64,000 nucleotides of DNA. Source: Streptomonospora mangrovi. Its GTDB lineage: Bacteria > Actinomycetota > Actinomycetes > Streptosporangiales > Streptosporangiaceae. Positions 8,401 to 16,519 of the stretch are shown here, one piece after another (positions within the stretch are counted from its first letter, which is position 1; each line of letters starts with the position of its first letter). The notes under the pieces were generated by a model, which was not told where the DNA came from, did no database searches, and worked only from the letters and a program-made list of their open reading frames with translations. Location: NCBI RefSeq assembly GCF_027604915.1, contig NZ_JAJAQC010000003.1, positions 186,001-250,000 of the forward strand. Reading direction: 5' to 3'. Both the position numbers and the translations under genes were made by a program.

Positions 8401-8971
8401 TTCCCCGGCGGTACAACCTCCGGCCTGCGCAAAAGTAAGCGGAGTGTAATCGATCCTGTGCTATATGTGATCTTGGCCCGGCGGTGGAAGAGCGGTGGTG
8501 AAAGGACCGGGCCGCCGGTGGTCACCGGGCGGCGCTCAGGCACTCCTCGAAAACCCCTCGGACGCCCTCGGCCCTGGGCCGATCCGCCCTTCCCTCGGGT
8601 CCTTTCCGGGGCCTTCGGGTGCTCCGGGCGGGCGCGTGCCGCGCGGGCGCGCCGGGCACTCGGGGCGGCGGTTATCGTGGCAGGGGCTGTGCCGCCGGCC
8701 GTCGGGCATTCGAGCCGCCACGGGCTCGGGTCGGTCGGGGCGCCGCGGTCGGTTTCACGCGGAGGGCTGCGGAACGCGGGCGTTCCGGGCCGTGGAACCG
8801 GCACGCCTCCCCGGTCCGGGGCGGCCCGCGCCGCGGGTCCGCCGCGGCGGGCACACCGGCCCGCGCCAGGCTCCCCCGGCGCGGTGGCGCGGGGGTGGCC
8901 GCCACCCGGCATCGGCGTTAACACCGCACGTACGTTCCCTTTGCTCCCAGTCGAAAAGAGCCATAAGTTCC
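8401..8971. other. Intergenic region without a credible gene
   Basis: About 570 bases separate the divergent DJ-1/marR and sulfotransferase operons. The open frames here give Arg/Pro/Gly-rich composition typical of non-coding GC-rich DNA. Near 8455-8475 the sequence is AT-richer (GTGCTATATGTGATC) and could hold a promoter. A short imperfect inverted repeat centred on CCGGTGGTCACCGG lies around 8514-8528. The 40 bases before 8972 are also less GC-rich and probably carry the sulfotransferase promoter and leader. Confidence 0.5.
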
Positions 8972-9916
8972 ATGAGCATGGATCTTCTACGCAAGATGAA
9001 CTCCGCGCTCGGCGCCAGCATGGGCGTTGAGCTGCGCCGAGTGCGCAAGAAGCCCGACACCGCGCCGGCCGGCGGCACCCCGGCGGCCGCGGCCGAGCCC
9101 GCCAAGAAGGCCAAGCCCGCCTCGGTGTCCTACCGCCCGCCGCAGGACCCCGCGCTGGACCGCCTGCTCGACCGCCCCGTGTTCGTGATGTCGCCGGTGC
9201 GCTCGGGCTCCACCCTGCTGCGCCTGCTCCTCAACGGCCACTCCCGCCTGCACGCCCCCCACGAGCTGCACATCCGCCGCCTCGAGGTGCACTTCCGCAC
9301 CAAGCTCTCCCAGCGCGCCATGGAGGAGCTGGACCTCCAGCGCGGCGACCTGGAGCACCTGCTGTGGGACCGCGTCCTGCACCGCGAACTGGTGAAGTCG
9401 GGCAAGGACTTCATCGTCGAGAAGACCCCCAGCAACGCCTTCGTCTACAAGCGCCTGGCGGCCTGCTGGCCCGACGCCCGCTTCATCTGCCTGCTGCGCC
9501 ACCCCGTCTCCATCGCCCGCTCCTGGCACGAGGCCGACCCCGAGAAGCGCACCGTCGACGAGGCCAACGAGGACGCCCTGCGCTACATGAACGCCGTGCA
9601 GCGCGCCCGCGAGGGCCTGGAGTCCGCCCTGACCGTCCGCTACGAGGACCTCACCGCCGACCCCGCCGCCGAGCTGCGGCGCATCTGCGACCACCTCGAC
9701 ATCGAGTTCGAGCCCCAGATGCTGGAGTACGGCCAGAGCACCGAGGGCAACTACACCAAGGGCCTGGGCGACTGGAAGGACAAGATCCGCTCCGGCAGCG
9801 TGCAGCCCGGCCGCAAGCTCCCCGACCCCGACGAGATCCCCGAGGTCCTGCGCCCCATCAGCGAGACCTGGGGCTACGTCGACTCCGGCGCCCGCGAAGG
9901 GGCAGCGGTCTCGTGA
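8972..9916 (+). CDS. Sulfotransferase family protein
   Basis: The 314-residue protein transfers sulfate from PAPS to an unknown acceptor. The 5'-phosphosulfate-binding loop is SPVRSGSTLLRLLLNGHS at about residues 72-89. The 3'-phosphate region is FICLLRHPVSIARSW near residue 170, and RYEDLTADPAAELRRI follows near 225. The first 55 residues form a basic Ala/Lys/Pro-rich linker. I use the ATG at 8972; a second ATG two codons later is equally possible. The stop overlaps the next gene in a GTGA (9913-9916), and that gene overlaps a GT4 glycosyltransferase in turn. The tight operon implies sulfation of a surface or secreted glycan. Confidence 0.88.
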   Translation: MSMDLLRKMNSALGASMGVELRRVRKKPDTAPAGGTPAAAAEPAKKAKPASVSYRPPQDPALDRLLDRPVFVMSPVRSGSTLLRLLLNGHSRLHAPHELHIRRLEVHFRTKLSQRAMEELDLQRGDLEHLLWDRVLHRELVKSGKDFIVEKTPSNAFVYKRLAACWPDARFICLLRHPVSIARSWHEADPEKRTVDEANEDALRYMNAVQRAREGLESALTVRYEDLTADPAAELRRICDHLDIEFEPQMLEYGQSTEGNYTKGLGDWKDKIRSGSVQPGRKLPDPDEIPEVLRPISETWGYVDSGAREGAAVS

Positions 9917-10416
9917 GCGTCCAGAGCCGCGCGGAAACCCCGCTCGCCGAGGTCGCCGAGGTCTGGCCGCGCGACGGCCACATCCGCGTCGTCGGCGACG
10001 TCCACGGACACCCCGACCCCGCGTCCACCCGGTGGCTCCTCGTCCTGGCGCTGCGCGACCACGACACCCGCCTGCGCTACCCGCTCGAAACCGGGTCCGC
10101 CGCCCGCTTCGACGCCACCGTGCCGCTGGCCGACTTCGTGCCGGCCGACCCCGCCGCGCGCGCGGCGGAGGTCAAGTGGGACCTCTACCTCGCCCCCGAG
10201 GACACCGCCGACCTCGGCACCGCCCACTGGCTGCGCGTGGGCCGCCAGCTCGACGACATCCGCGGCAAGAAGAAGATCATGGTGTTCCCGGTGCAGTACG
10301 TCCGGACCGACGACGGAACCGCGCTCGCGGTCCAGCCGTTCTACACCATCAAGGACAACCTGTCCGTCGAGTGCGCCCCCCACCCTTCCGAGTCTTCCGG
10401 GCAGGCAACACCATGA
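9913..10416 (+). CDS. Uncharacterised protein of the sulfotransferase-glycosyltransferase operon
   Basis: The 167-residue protein has no signal peptide or membrane helix. Its composition (alternating strands, few helices, motifs such as IRVVGDVHGHPD and VKWDLYLAPED) suggests a beta-sandwich or carbohydrate-binding-like fold. I do not recognise the family with certainty. GTG at 9913 overlaps the sulfotransferase stop, and its own TGA (10414-10416) overlaps the glycosyltransferase ATG. Such double coupling suggests stoichiometric production and perhaps a complex with one or both enzymes. It may be an accessory or acceptor-binding subunit; that is inference from position. Confidence 0.75.
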   Translation: MSVQSRAETPLAEVAEVWPRDGHIRVVGDVHGHPDPASTRWLLVLALRDHDTRLRYPLETGSAARFDATVPLADFVPADPAARAAEVKWDLYLAPEDTADLGTAHWLRVGRQLDDIRGKKKIMVFPVQYVRTDDGTALAVQPFYTIKDNLSVECAPHPSESSGQATP

Positions 10417-11636
10417 GGATCCGCTACCTGCTGCTCAACGCCTTCGGCACCGGCGGCACCATCCGCACGGTCTTCAACCAGGCCAACACCCTGGTGGGGC
10501 GGGGCAACGACATCGAGATCGTCAGCGTGGTGCGCCACCGCGAGGCACCGGTGTTCCCGCTGGACGACCGGGTGCGGCTGACCTCCATCATCGACGAGCG
10601 CGCCGACGCGCGCGGCGACGCGCGCGGCGATGACAATGAGCCCGCGCCCGGCCTGGTGGCCCGCTACCGCTCCTGGGACACCACCCGCCTCAAGGCCAAG
10701 CCCGGCGCGGTGGTGCCCGCCGGGGAGTTCGGCGCCGAGTACTTCACGCGCTACGTCGAGCGCGAGGTCATCCGCTACCTCAAGGGCGTCCGCGACGGCA
10801 TCCTGGTGTCCACCCGGCCCGCGCTCAACATCCTGGTCGCGCGCTACGCCGACCCCGGCCTGGTGCGGGTCGCCCAGGAGCACATGAACCTCGGCACCCA
10901 CCGCAAGGACGTCCAGCAGGCCATCGCGCGCTACTACCCCCGCTTCGACGCCGTCGCGGTCCTCACCCACCGCGACCGCGCCGACTACGAGAAGCTGCTG
11001 CCCCGCACCCGGGTCGTGCGCATCCCCAACGCCGTGCACTCCCTGGACCAGGTGCCCTCCGACCACGGCAACAAGATCGCGCTGGCGGCGGGCCGGCTGA
11101 TCCCGCAAAAGGGCTTCGACATGCTGATCCCCGCCTACAAGCAGGTGGCCGAGCGGCATCCCGACTGGCAGTTGCGCATCTTCGGCACCGGCAAGAAGAA
11201 GGCCGAACTCCGCGCGCTCATCGAGGAGCACCACCTCTACAACCACGTGTTCCTCATGGGCCACACCGACCAGATGGACGACGAACTCGCCAAGGCGTCC
11301 TTCTACATCCTCAGCTCGCGGTTCGAGGGCCTGCCCATGGTCGTCATCGAGGCGATGACCCACGCGCTGCCGGTGGTCAGCTTCGACTGCCCCACCGGCC
11401 CCGCCGACGTCATCACCGACGGCAAGGACGGCATCCTGGTGCCGCCCAAGGACACCGACGCGCTGGCCGAGGCGATCTGCACGATGATGGCCGACCGCGG
11501 CCTGCGCGCCGGCATGGGCGCCGCCGCCCTGGAGACCGCGCGCGGCTACGCCCCCTCGGTCGTGCACCCCATGTGGGAGGAGCTGTACGCCGAACTCGCC
11601 GCGGCCCGCGGCGCGGTCGGGCAACCCGCGTCCTAG
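10413..11636 (+). CDS. GT4 family glycosyltransferase
   Basis: The 407-residue protein is a GT-B fold, retaining glycosyltransferase of family GT4. The acceptor-side N-terminal domain begins MRIRYLLLNAFGTGGTIRTV with the glycine-rich loop. The nucleotide-sugar domain has AAGRLIPQKGFDMLI near residue 228 and the EX7E-type signature FEGLPMVVIEAM near residue 305. A short duplicated DARG segment lies around residues 67-75. The ATG at 10413 overlaps the preceding stop in an ATGA. No membrane segments are visible, so it should act on the cytoplasmic face. With the coupled sulfotransferase it probably builds a sulfated cell-wall glycopolymer; the sugar and acceptor are unknown. Confidence 0.9.
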   Translation: MRIRYLLLNAFGTGGTIRTVFNQANTLVGRGNDIEIVSVVRHREAPVFPLDDRVRLTSIIDERADARGDARGDDNEPAPGLVARYRSWDTTRLKAKPGAVVPAGEFGAEYFTRYVEREVIRYLKGVRDGILVSTRPALNILVARYADPGLVRVAQEHMNLGTHRKDVQQAIARYYPRFDAVAVLTHRDRADYEKLLPRTRVVRIPNAVHSLDQVPSDHGNKIALAAGRLIPQKGFDMLIPAYKQVAERHPDWQLRIFGTGKKKAELRALIEEHHLYNHVFLMGHTDQMDDELAKASFYILSSRFEGLPMVVIEAMTHALPVVSFDCPTGPADVITDGKDGILVPPKDTDALAEAICTMMADRGLRAGMGAAALETARGYAPSVVHPMWEELYAELAAARGAVGQPAS

Positions 11637-11655
11637 AGTTGGCCTGCCGGCAGCA

Positions 11656-11690
11656 GGGCGGCGTCTGCCCGCGTACTCCGGGCGCCGCCC
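11656..11690. terminator. Possible stem-loop terminator after the glycosyltransferase
   Basis: GGGCGGCG (11656-11663) can pair with CGCCGCCC (11683-11690) across a 19-base loop, twenty bases after the stop. The loop is long and there is no T-run, so this is only a weak candidate. Confidence 0.3.
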
Positions 11691-11733
11691 CACCGCCGCC
11701 GGTACCGTGCCAGCCGATCCGGAAGGGGCGCCC

Positions 11734-12909
11734 ATGACCCGGGCGAGCGCGTTTGACGCCGTCACCGTCGACACCCTGCGCGAACGCGGCAGCCTGAAAT
11801 GGACCCTCTACGGCGACGACAGCCTCGGCGCGTTCGTCGCCGAGATGGACTTCGGCACCGCGCCGCCCGTCCTGGAGGCGCTGCACGCCGCCGTGGACGC
11901 CGTGGACTTCGGCTACCTGCCGCCCCGGGCCGCCGCCGGACTGGCCGCCGCCTGCGCCGGCTGGCAGCGCGACCACTACGGCTGGGCGGTCGACCCCGAC
12001 CGCGTCCGCCCGCTGGCCGACGTCCTCAACGGCTTCGAGATCGCCGTGCGGCACTTCTCCCGCCCCGGCAGCCCTGTCATCCTGCCCACCCCGGCCTACA
12101 TGCCGTTCCTGAGCCTGCCCGCCGCCCTGGACCGCACCGTCATCGAGGTCCCCATGGCGCGCGACAACGGCCGGCACGTGCTCGACCTCGACGCGATCGA
12201 CGCCGCCTTCGCCGCCGGCGGCCACCTGCTCGTCCTGTGCAACCCGCACAACCCCCTCGGCCGGGTGCACACCGCCGAGGAGCTGACCGCCCTCAGCGAG
12301 GTCGTGGCGCGCCACGGCGGCCGGGTCTTCGCCGACGAGATCCACGCCCCGCTGACCTACCCCGGCCACCGGCACATCCCCTACGCGTCGCTGTCGCCCA
12401 CCACCGCCGGGCACACCGTGACCGCCACCTCCGCCTCCAAGGCGTGGAACCTGCCCGGCCTCAAGTGCGCCCAGCTCATCATCAGCAACGACGCCGACGC
12501 CGCCACCGTCGAGCGGCTGGGCCCCTACACCTTCAACGGGGCCGCGAGCCTGGGCGTGGCCGCCAACACCGCCGCCTACACGGCGGGTGGGCCGTGGCTG
12601 GCCGAGGTGGTGGCCTACCTCGACGGCAACCGCCGCGCCCTGGCCGACCTGCTGGCCGAGCACCTGCCCGAGGTGCGCTGGACCGCGCCCGAGGGCACCT
12701 ACCTGGCGTGGCTGGACCTGCGCCCGCTGGGCCTGGGCGACCACCCCGCCCGCGTGCTCCGCGAGCGGAGCGGGATCGCGCTGGTCGACGGCCCCGACTG
12801 CGGCGCCCCCGGCCTGGGGCACGCCCGCCTCAACTTCGCCACGCCCCGCCCGATCCTGCGGCGGATCGTCGCCGGGATCGCCGAGGCGGCCCGCCGCGGC
12901 CCGGCCTGA
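11734..12909 (+). CDS. MalY/PatB family PLP-dependent aminotransferase (C-S lyase type)
   Basis: The 391-residue fold type I PLP enzyme resembles MalY/PatB cystathionine beta-lyase-like proteins. Features are the N-terminal LKWTLY and VAEMDFGTAPPV segment, LCNPHNPLGRVHT (PLP-binding Asn), FADEIHAPLTY with the cofactor-binding Asp, and the Schiff-base Lys in ATSASKAWNLPGLKCAQ near residue 235. An ARLNFATP arginine binds the substrate carboxylate late in the chain. I chose the ATG at 11734, which has GGAAGG eight bases upstream, over a GTG at 11707. Family members cleave cystathionine or cysteine S-conjugates, or transaminate. It converges with the mycothiol dehydrogenase gene. Confidence 0.88.
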   Translation: MTRASAFDAVTVDTLRERGSLKWTLYGDDSLGAFVAEMDFGTAPPVLEALHAAVDAVDFGYLPPRAAAGLAAACAGWQRDHYGWAVDPDRVRPLADVLNGFEIAVRHFSRPGSPVILPTPAYMPFLSLPAALDRTVIEVPMARDNGRHVLDLDAIDAAFAAGGHLLVLCNPHNPLGRVHTAEELTALSEVVARHGGRVFADEIHAPLTYPGHRHIPYASLSPTTAGHTVTATSASKAWNLPGLKCAQLIISNDADAATVERLGPYTFNGAASLGVAANTAAYTAGGPWLAEVVAYLDGNRRALADLLAEHLPEVRWTAPEGTYLAWLDLRPLGLGDHPARVLRERSGIALVDGPDCGAPGLGHARLNFATPRPILRRIVAGIAEAARRGPA

Positions 12910-12916
12910 GCGGCCC

Positions 12917-12949
12917 GGCGGCCCCGCCCGCGCGGCGCGCGGGGCCGCC
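12917..12949. terminator. Bidirectional stem-loop terminator
   Basis: GGCGGCCCCGC (12917-12927) pairs perfectly with GCGGGGCCGCC (12939-12949) around an 11-base loop. It lies in the 45-base gap between two convergent genes, so it can serve both. Confidence 0.6.
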
Positions 12950-12954
12950 CGCGC

Positions 12955-14040
12955 CTACAGCAGCACCACCGAGCGCAGCACATCGCCGTGGTGCATGCGC
13001 TCGAACGCGGCCTCGACCTCGTCCAGGGCGATGGTCTCCGACACGAACGCGTCGAGGTCGAGCCGGTCCTGGAGGTAGAGGTCGATGAGCATGGGGAAGT
13101 CGCGGCTGGGCAGGCAGTCGCCGTACCACGACGACTTCAGCGCGCCGCCCCGGCCGAACACGTCCAGCAGCGGCAGCTCCAGGGTCATGTCCGGGGTGGG
13201 CACCCCCACCAGCACCACCGTGCCGGCGAGGTCGCGGGCGTAGAACGCCTGCCGGTAGGTCTCGGGCCGGCCCACCGCCTCGATGACCACGTCGGCCCCG
13301 AACCCGCCGGTCAGCTCCTGAATGGCCGCCACCGGGTCGGTGGCGCGGGAGTCCACCGTGTGGGTGGCGCCCAGCCGCGCGGCGGTGTCGAGCTTGCGCT
13401 GGTCGATGTCGACGGCGATGATGCGCGCCGCCCCGGCCAGCCGCGCGCCCATCACGGCGGCGGTGCCCACCCCGCCGCACCCGATGACCGCCACGGTGTC
13501 GCCCCGGCCGACTCCGCCGGTGTTCAGCGCGGCGCCCAGCCCGGCCATCACGCCGCAGCCCAGCAGCCCGGCGGCGGCCGGCGCGGCGCGGCGGTCGACC
13601 TTGGTGCACTGCCCGGCGGCCACCAGGGTCTTCTCGGCGAAGGCGCCGATCCCCAGGGCCGGGCTCAGCGGCGTGCCGTCGGCCAGCGTCATCGGCTGGG
13701 CGGCGTTGTGGGTGTCGAAGCAGTACCAGGGCCGGCCCCGCCGGCAGGCGCGGCACTGCCCGCACACCGCCCGCCAGTTCAGCACCACGAAGTCGCCCGG
13801 CTCGACCTCGGTGACCCCGGCGCCCACCGACTCCACCACGCCGGCCGCCTCGTGGCCGAGCAGGAAGGGGTAGGTGTCGCTGATACCGCCCTGCTTGTAG
13901 TGCAGGTCGGTGTGGCACACCCCGCACGCCTGCACCCGCACCACGGCCTCGCCGGGCCCGGGGTCGGGCACGACGATCGTCTCGACCGCCACCGGGGCGT
14001 CCTTCTCACGCGATACGACTCCGCGGACTTCCTGCGCCAT
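12955..14040 (-). CDS. mscR: S-(hydroxymethyl)mycothiol dehydrogenase
   Basis: The 361-residue zinc alcohol dehydrogenase matches the mycothiol-dependent formaldehyde dehydrogenase in length and motifs. It oxidises the formaldehyde-mycothiol adduct with NAD. The catalytic zinc site shows [11 protein letters not shown] and GHEAAGVV. The structural zinc site is the four-Cys [15 protein letters not shown] region. The Rossmann loop is [11 protein letters not shown]. The ATG at 14040 follows AAGGAGG at a good distance; an upstream in-frame extension is rejected. Mycothiol is specific to actinobacteria, so this fits the host. The hydrolase that often follows it is not adjacent here. A LysR gene lies upstream on the same strand. 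Confidence 0.88.
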   Translation of the reverse strand: MAQEVRGVVSREKDAPVAVETIVVPDPGPGEAVVRVQACGVCHTDLHYKQGGISDTYPFLLGHEAAGVVESVGAGVTEVEPGDFVVLNWRAVCGQCRACRRGRPWYCFDTHNAAQPMTLADGTPLSPALGIGAFAEKTLVAAGQCTKVDRRAAPAAAGLLGCGVMAGLGAALNTGGVGRGDTVAVIGCGGVGTAAVMGARLAGAARIIAVDIDQRKLDTAARLGATHTVDSRATDPVAAIQELTGGFGADVVIEAVGRPETYRQAFYARDLAGTVVLVGVPTPDMTLELPLLDVFGRGGALKSSWYGDCLPSRDFPMLIDLYLQDRLDLDAFVSETIALDEVEAAFERMHHGDVLRSVVLL

Positions 14041-14163
14041 GGGGCCTGCCTCCTTCGTTGCCGCGCGGCGTCGGGCGGGGCTGCGACCGCACCCGCCCCC
14101 CACCCCCTCACCCGGCCATGGTCGCCAGCGGCGGCCGCCGCGTCCAACACCGGTTTCGGATCG

Positions 14164-14188
14164 GATTCAGCACGGCCGCTGCTGAATC
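14164..14188. terminator. Hairpin overlapping the LysR stop codon
   Basis: GATTCAGCA (14164-14172) and TGCTGAATC (14180-14188) form a perfect 9-bp stem with a 7-base loop. The left arm covers the TGA of the minus-strand LysR gene. It is probably that gene's terminator, though a regulatory dyad upstream of mscR is also possible. Confidence 0.5.
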
Positions 14189-15048
14189 ATCCGGGCGAGG
14201 GCCTGCGCCGCCGCACCCGGCCGGCGCGCGGCCGAGGTCGCCACGCCCACCCGCCACGCCGCGGCGGCCGCCAGCGGTACCGCCCGCAGCGTGGCGGCCT
14301 GCGGCTTGGCGGCCACGGGCCGGGGCACCACGGCCACCCCCAGCCCGCGCGTCACCAGGTCCAGCAGCGTGAACACGTCGCTGACCTGCATGGCGACCTG
14401 GCGGCGCACGCCGGCCGCGCTGAACGCCGCGTCAGCCGCGCGCCGGGCGCCCCAGTCGGGGTGCAGGTCCACGAACACCTCGCCGGCCAGCCGCTCCAGC
14501 GCCACGGCCCCGCCCGCGCCGGCCAGCGGGTGGTCGGCGCGGCACAGCAGCAGCATCGGCTCCTCGGTCAGCGGCTCCAGCCGCACCCCCTGCGGCGGCG
14601 CCACCCCCGCCACGAACGCCAGGTCGAGTTCGCCGGAGCGGACGCTCTCCAGCAGCCGCGCCGAACCCGCCTGCACCAGGTGCACCTCGACCCCGGGGTG
14701 GCGGGTGCGGAAGTCGGCGAGCAGGGCCACCGGCTCGATCGCGGCCATGCACTGCTCGGTGCCCACGCGCAGCGTGCCGGTCAGCAGCCCGCCCACCGCC
14801 TTCACCGCCTCGCGCGCCGCCGCGGCCGAGGCCAGGGTGCGCCGCGCCTCGGTCAGCAGCGCCCGCCCCGCCTCGGTGAGCCGCACCCGCCGCGTGGTGC
14901 GCACGAACAGGTCGGCGCCCAGTTCGCGCTCCAGGGCGCGCACCGACGCCGACAGGCCCGACTGGGCGATCCCGAGCACCTCGGCCGCCCGGGTGAAGTG
15001 CTGCTCCTCGGCGACCGCGACGAAGTGCTCCAGGTGCCGTAGCTCCAT
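14167..15048 (-). CDS. LysR family transcriptional regulator
   Basis: The 293-residue regulator has an N-terminal winged HTH (ELRHLEHFVAVAEEQHFTRA, then LGIAQSGLSASVRALERELG). The standard effector-binding domain runs from about residue 88 to 285. The ATG at 15048 puts the HTH at residue 1-60; a longer upstream frame encodes Pro/Arg-rich sequence with no family resemblance. It is divergent from the Nudix-like gene at 15176 and upstream of mscR on the same strand. Either neighbour could be its target. No convincing T-N11-A site is seen in the GC-rich 127-base divergent gap. Confidence 0.9.
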   Translation of the reverse strand: MELRHLEHFVAVAEEQHFTRAAEVLGIAQSGLSASVRALERELGADLFVRTTRRVRLTEAGRALLTEARRTLASAAAAREAVKAVGGLLTGTLRVGTEQCMAAIEPVALLADFRTRHPGVEVHLVQAGSARLLESVRSGELDLAFVAGVAPPQGVRLEPLTEEPMLLLCRADHPLAGAGGAVALERLAGEVFVDLHPDWGARRAADAAFSAAGVRRQVAMQVSDVFTLLDLVTRGLGVAVVPRPVAAKPQAATLRAVPLAAAAAWRVGVATSAARRPGAAAQALARMIQQRPC

Positions 15049-15175
15049 GACTCGCCAGGATAGAAGCCGCGGCGCCGCCGGGGCAGGGTTGCACGGGGTG
15101 CGGGACCGGGTGGGGCGGTGCCCCGGGGCGGGGCGGGTGCCCCCCGGCCCGGGGTCCATGAGGTAGAACGGCGTC

Positions 15176-15712
15176 ATGACCGAAACGACGGACACCTCGC
15201 CCGGCTGGCTCACCCGCACCGACCTCGACGAGGTGCGCGGCCGGCTGCCCATCGTCTATGTCAACGCCGTTCCGGTGCGGGTCGACGAGTCCGGCTCGGT
15301 GACCAGCGTCGGCCTGCTGCTGGGCGTCTCGCCCGACGGCAGCATCAGCCGGTCCCTGGTGTCGGGCCGGGTGCTCTACCACGAGCGGATCCGCGACGCC
15401 CTGCTGCGCCACCTGGAGAAGGACCTCGGCCCCGTGGCGCTGCCCCAGGTGCCCGCCTCGCCGCAGCCCTTCACCGTCGCCGAGTACTTCCCGACCCCGG
15501 GCGTCACGCCGTTCCACGACCCCCGCCAGCACGCGGTGTCGCTGGCCTACGTCGTGCCGGTCACCGGCGACTGCCGGCCCCGCCAGGACGCCCTGGACAT
15601 CGTCTGGCTCTCACCGGAGGAGGCCGCCGGACCGGGCGTGGCCCAGGAGATGAGCGGCGGTCAGGACGTCCTGCTGCGCCAGGCGCTGGCCCACGCGGGA
15701 CTGGCGCCCTGA
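15176..15712 (+). CDS. NUDIX hydrolase family protein (DUF4916)
   Basis: The 178-residue protein belongs to the actinobacterial DUF4916 group, which has a Nudix-like fold. Visible features are the LPIVYVNAVPVRVD strand, a SRSLVSGRVLYHERIRDALLRHLEKDLG helix in the Nudix-box position, and a late QHAVSLAYVVPV strand. The canonical Nudix box (G-x5-E-x7-REUXEEXGU) is not intact: no REx2EE is visible in the helix, so pyrophosphohydrolase activity is doubtful. The ATG at 15176 has no strong ribosome binding site. It stands alone, divergent from a LysR gene. Confidence 0.8.
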   Translation: MTETTDTSPGWLTRTDLDEVRGRLPIVYVNAVPVRVDESGSVTSVGLLLGVSPDGSISRSLVSGRVLYHERIRDALLRHLEKDLGPVALPQVPASPQPFTVAEYFPTPGVTPFHDPRQHAVSLAYVVPVTGDCRPRQDALDIVWLSPEEAAGPGVAQEMSGGQDVLLRQALAHAGLAP

Positions 15713-15776
15713 CGCGGCCGCGGGCGCCGCAGGGGTGGCGTTCGCGCCGCCCATGAACAATTCCTCACGAGTCGCT

Positions 15777-15815
15777 CACTGACTTTTCATGGCTCGTCTG
15801 CACAGTCTTTCAGTG
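15777..15815. promoter_or_regulatory. AT-richer dyad upstream of the DUF4956/VTC operon
   Basis: CACTGA (15777-15782) and TCAGTG (15810-15815) form an inverted repeat. CACTGACTTTTCA and CACAGTCTTTCAG form imperfect direct repeats in the same stretch. This is the only AT-richer DNA before the operon, so promoter or operator function is plausible but unproven. Confidence 0.3.
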
Positions 15816-15871
15816 GGGCCCCTTGGTCTGTGCCGGGCGCCGTGAACCCGTTGCGGGAAGTGAGGAGACGA

Positions 15872-16519
15872 GTGAACGCTACGGTCCTGCCGGCGCTCGC
15901 CGCGGACGTGATCGCCATCGCCGTGCTTGCCTGCGTCATCTACTACCGGCGGCACCGCCGCGCCGACCTGATGTTCGCCTACATCGCCCTCAACACCGGC
16001 ATCTTCACGGTGTGCACGCTGCTGATGTCGCAGCGGGTCGAGCTGGCGATCGGGTTCGGGCTGTTCGGCGTGCTGTCGATCATCCGGCTGCGCTCCGACG
16101 AGATCAGCCAGCGCGAGGTCGGCTACTACTTCGTCGCCCTCGCGCTGGGCCTGGTCAACGCGCTGGCCCAGGGCTCCTTCGGGGTGCTGGTGGGGCTCGA
16201 CCTGCTGCTGCTGGCCACGATGTACGTGGCCGACCACCCGGCGCTGACCGGCCGCTCGCGCCGCCGCGTGATCGTGCTCGACGTCGTCCACCACGACGAC
16301 GCCGGCCTGCGCGCCGACCTGGAGCGCCGGCTGCGCGCCCCGGTCACCAAGATCGTGGTCAACGAGGTCGACTACGTCCGCGACGCGATGGTGGTCGACG
16401 TGCGCTTCCTGGCCGACCGCCGGCCCGAGGACGCCTGGCCGGCCGTCCCGGCGCGCCTGGCGACCCGGTGGAACCGCCTCGGCGGCACCGCCGCCGCGGC
16501 CCCGGGGGAGCGGCGGTGA
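15872..16519 (+). CDS. DUF4956 domain membrane protein
   Basis: The 215-residue protein has four to five membrane segments in the first 135 residues: VLPALAADVIAIAVLACVIY, MFAYIALNTGIFTVCTLLM, LAIGFGLFGVLSIIRLRS, a VALALGLVNALA segment and VGLDLLLLATMYVAD. A cytoplasmic ferredoxin-like tail ends near residue 200. The IIRLRSDEISQREVGYYF loop is the DUF4956 hallmark. I prefer the GTG at 15872, seven bases after GAGGAG, over a GTG at 15830. It overlaps the VTC-domain gene by four bases (GTGA, 16516-16519). DUF4956 and VTC proteins are recurrent neighbours and probably form one membrane complex. Confidence 0.85.
   Translation: MNATVLPALAADVIAIAVLACVIYYRRHRRADLMFAYIALNTGIFTVCTLLMSQRVELAIGFGLFGVLSIIRLRSDEISQREVGYYFVALALGLVNALAQGSFGVLVGLDLLLLATMYVADHPALTGRSRRRVIVLDVVHHDDAGLRADLERRLRAPVTKIVVNEVDYVRDAMVVDVRFLADRRPEDAWPAVPARLATRWNRLGGTAAAAPGERR

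Noticed and set aside
8397-9030. Open frames on both strands in the intergenic region before the sulfotransferase gene
   Set aside because: Arg/Pro/Gly-rich products without family features, no good ribosome binding sites, and overlap with promoter-like DNA.
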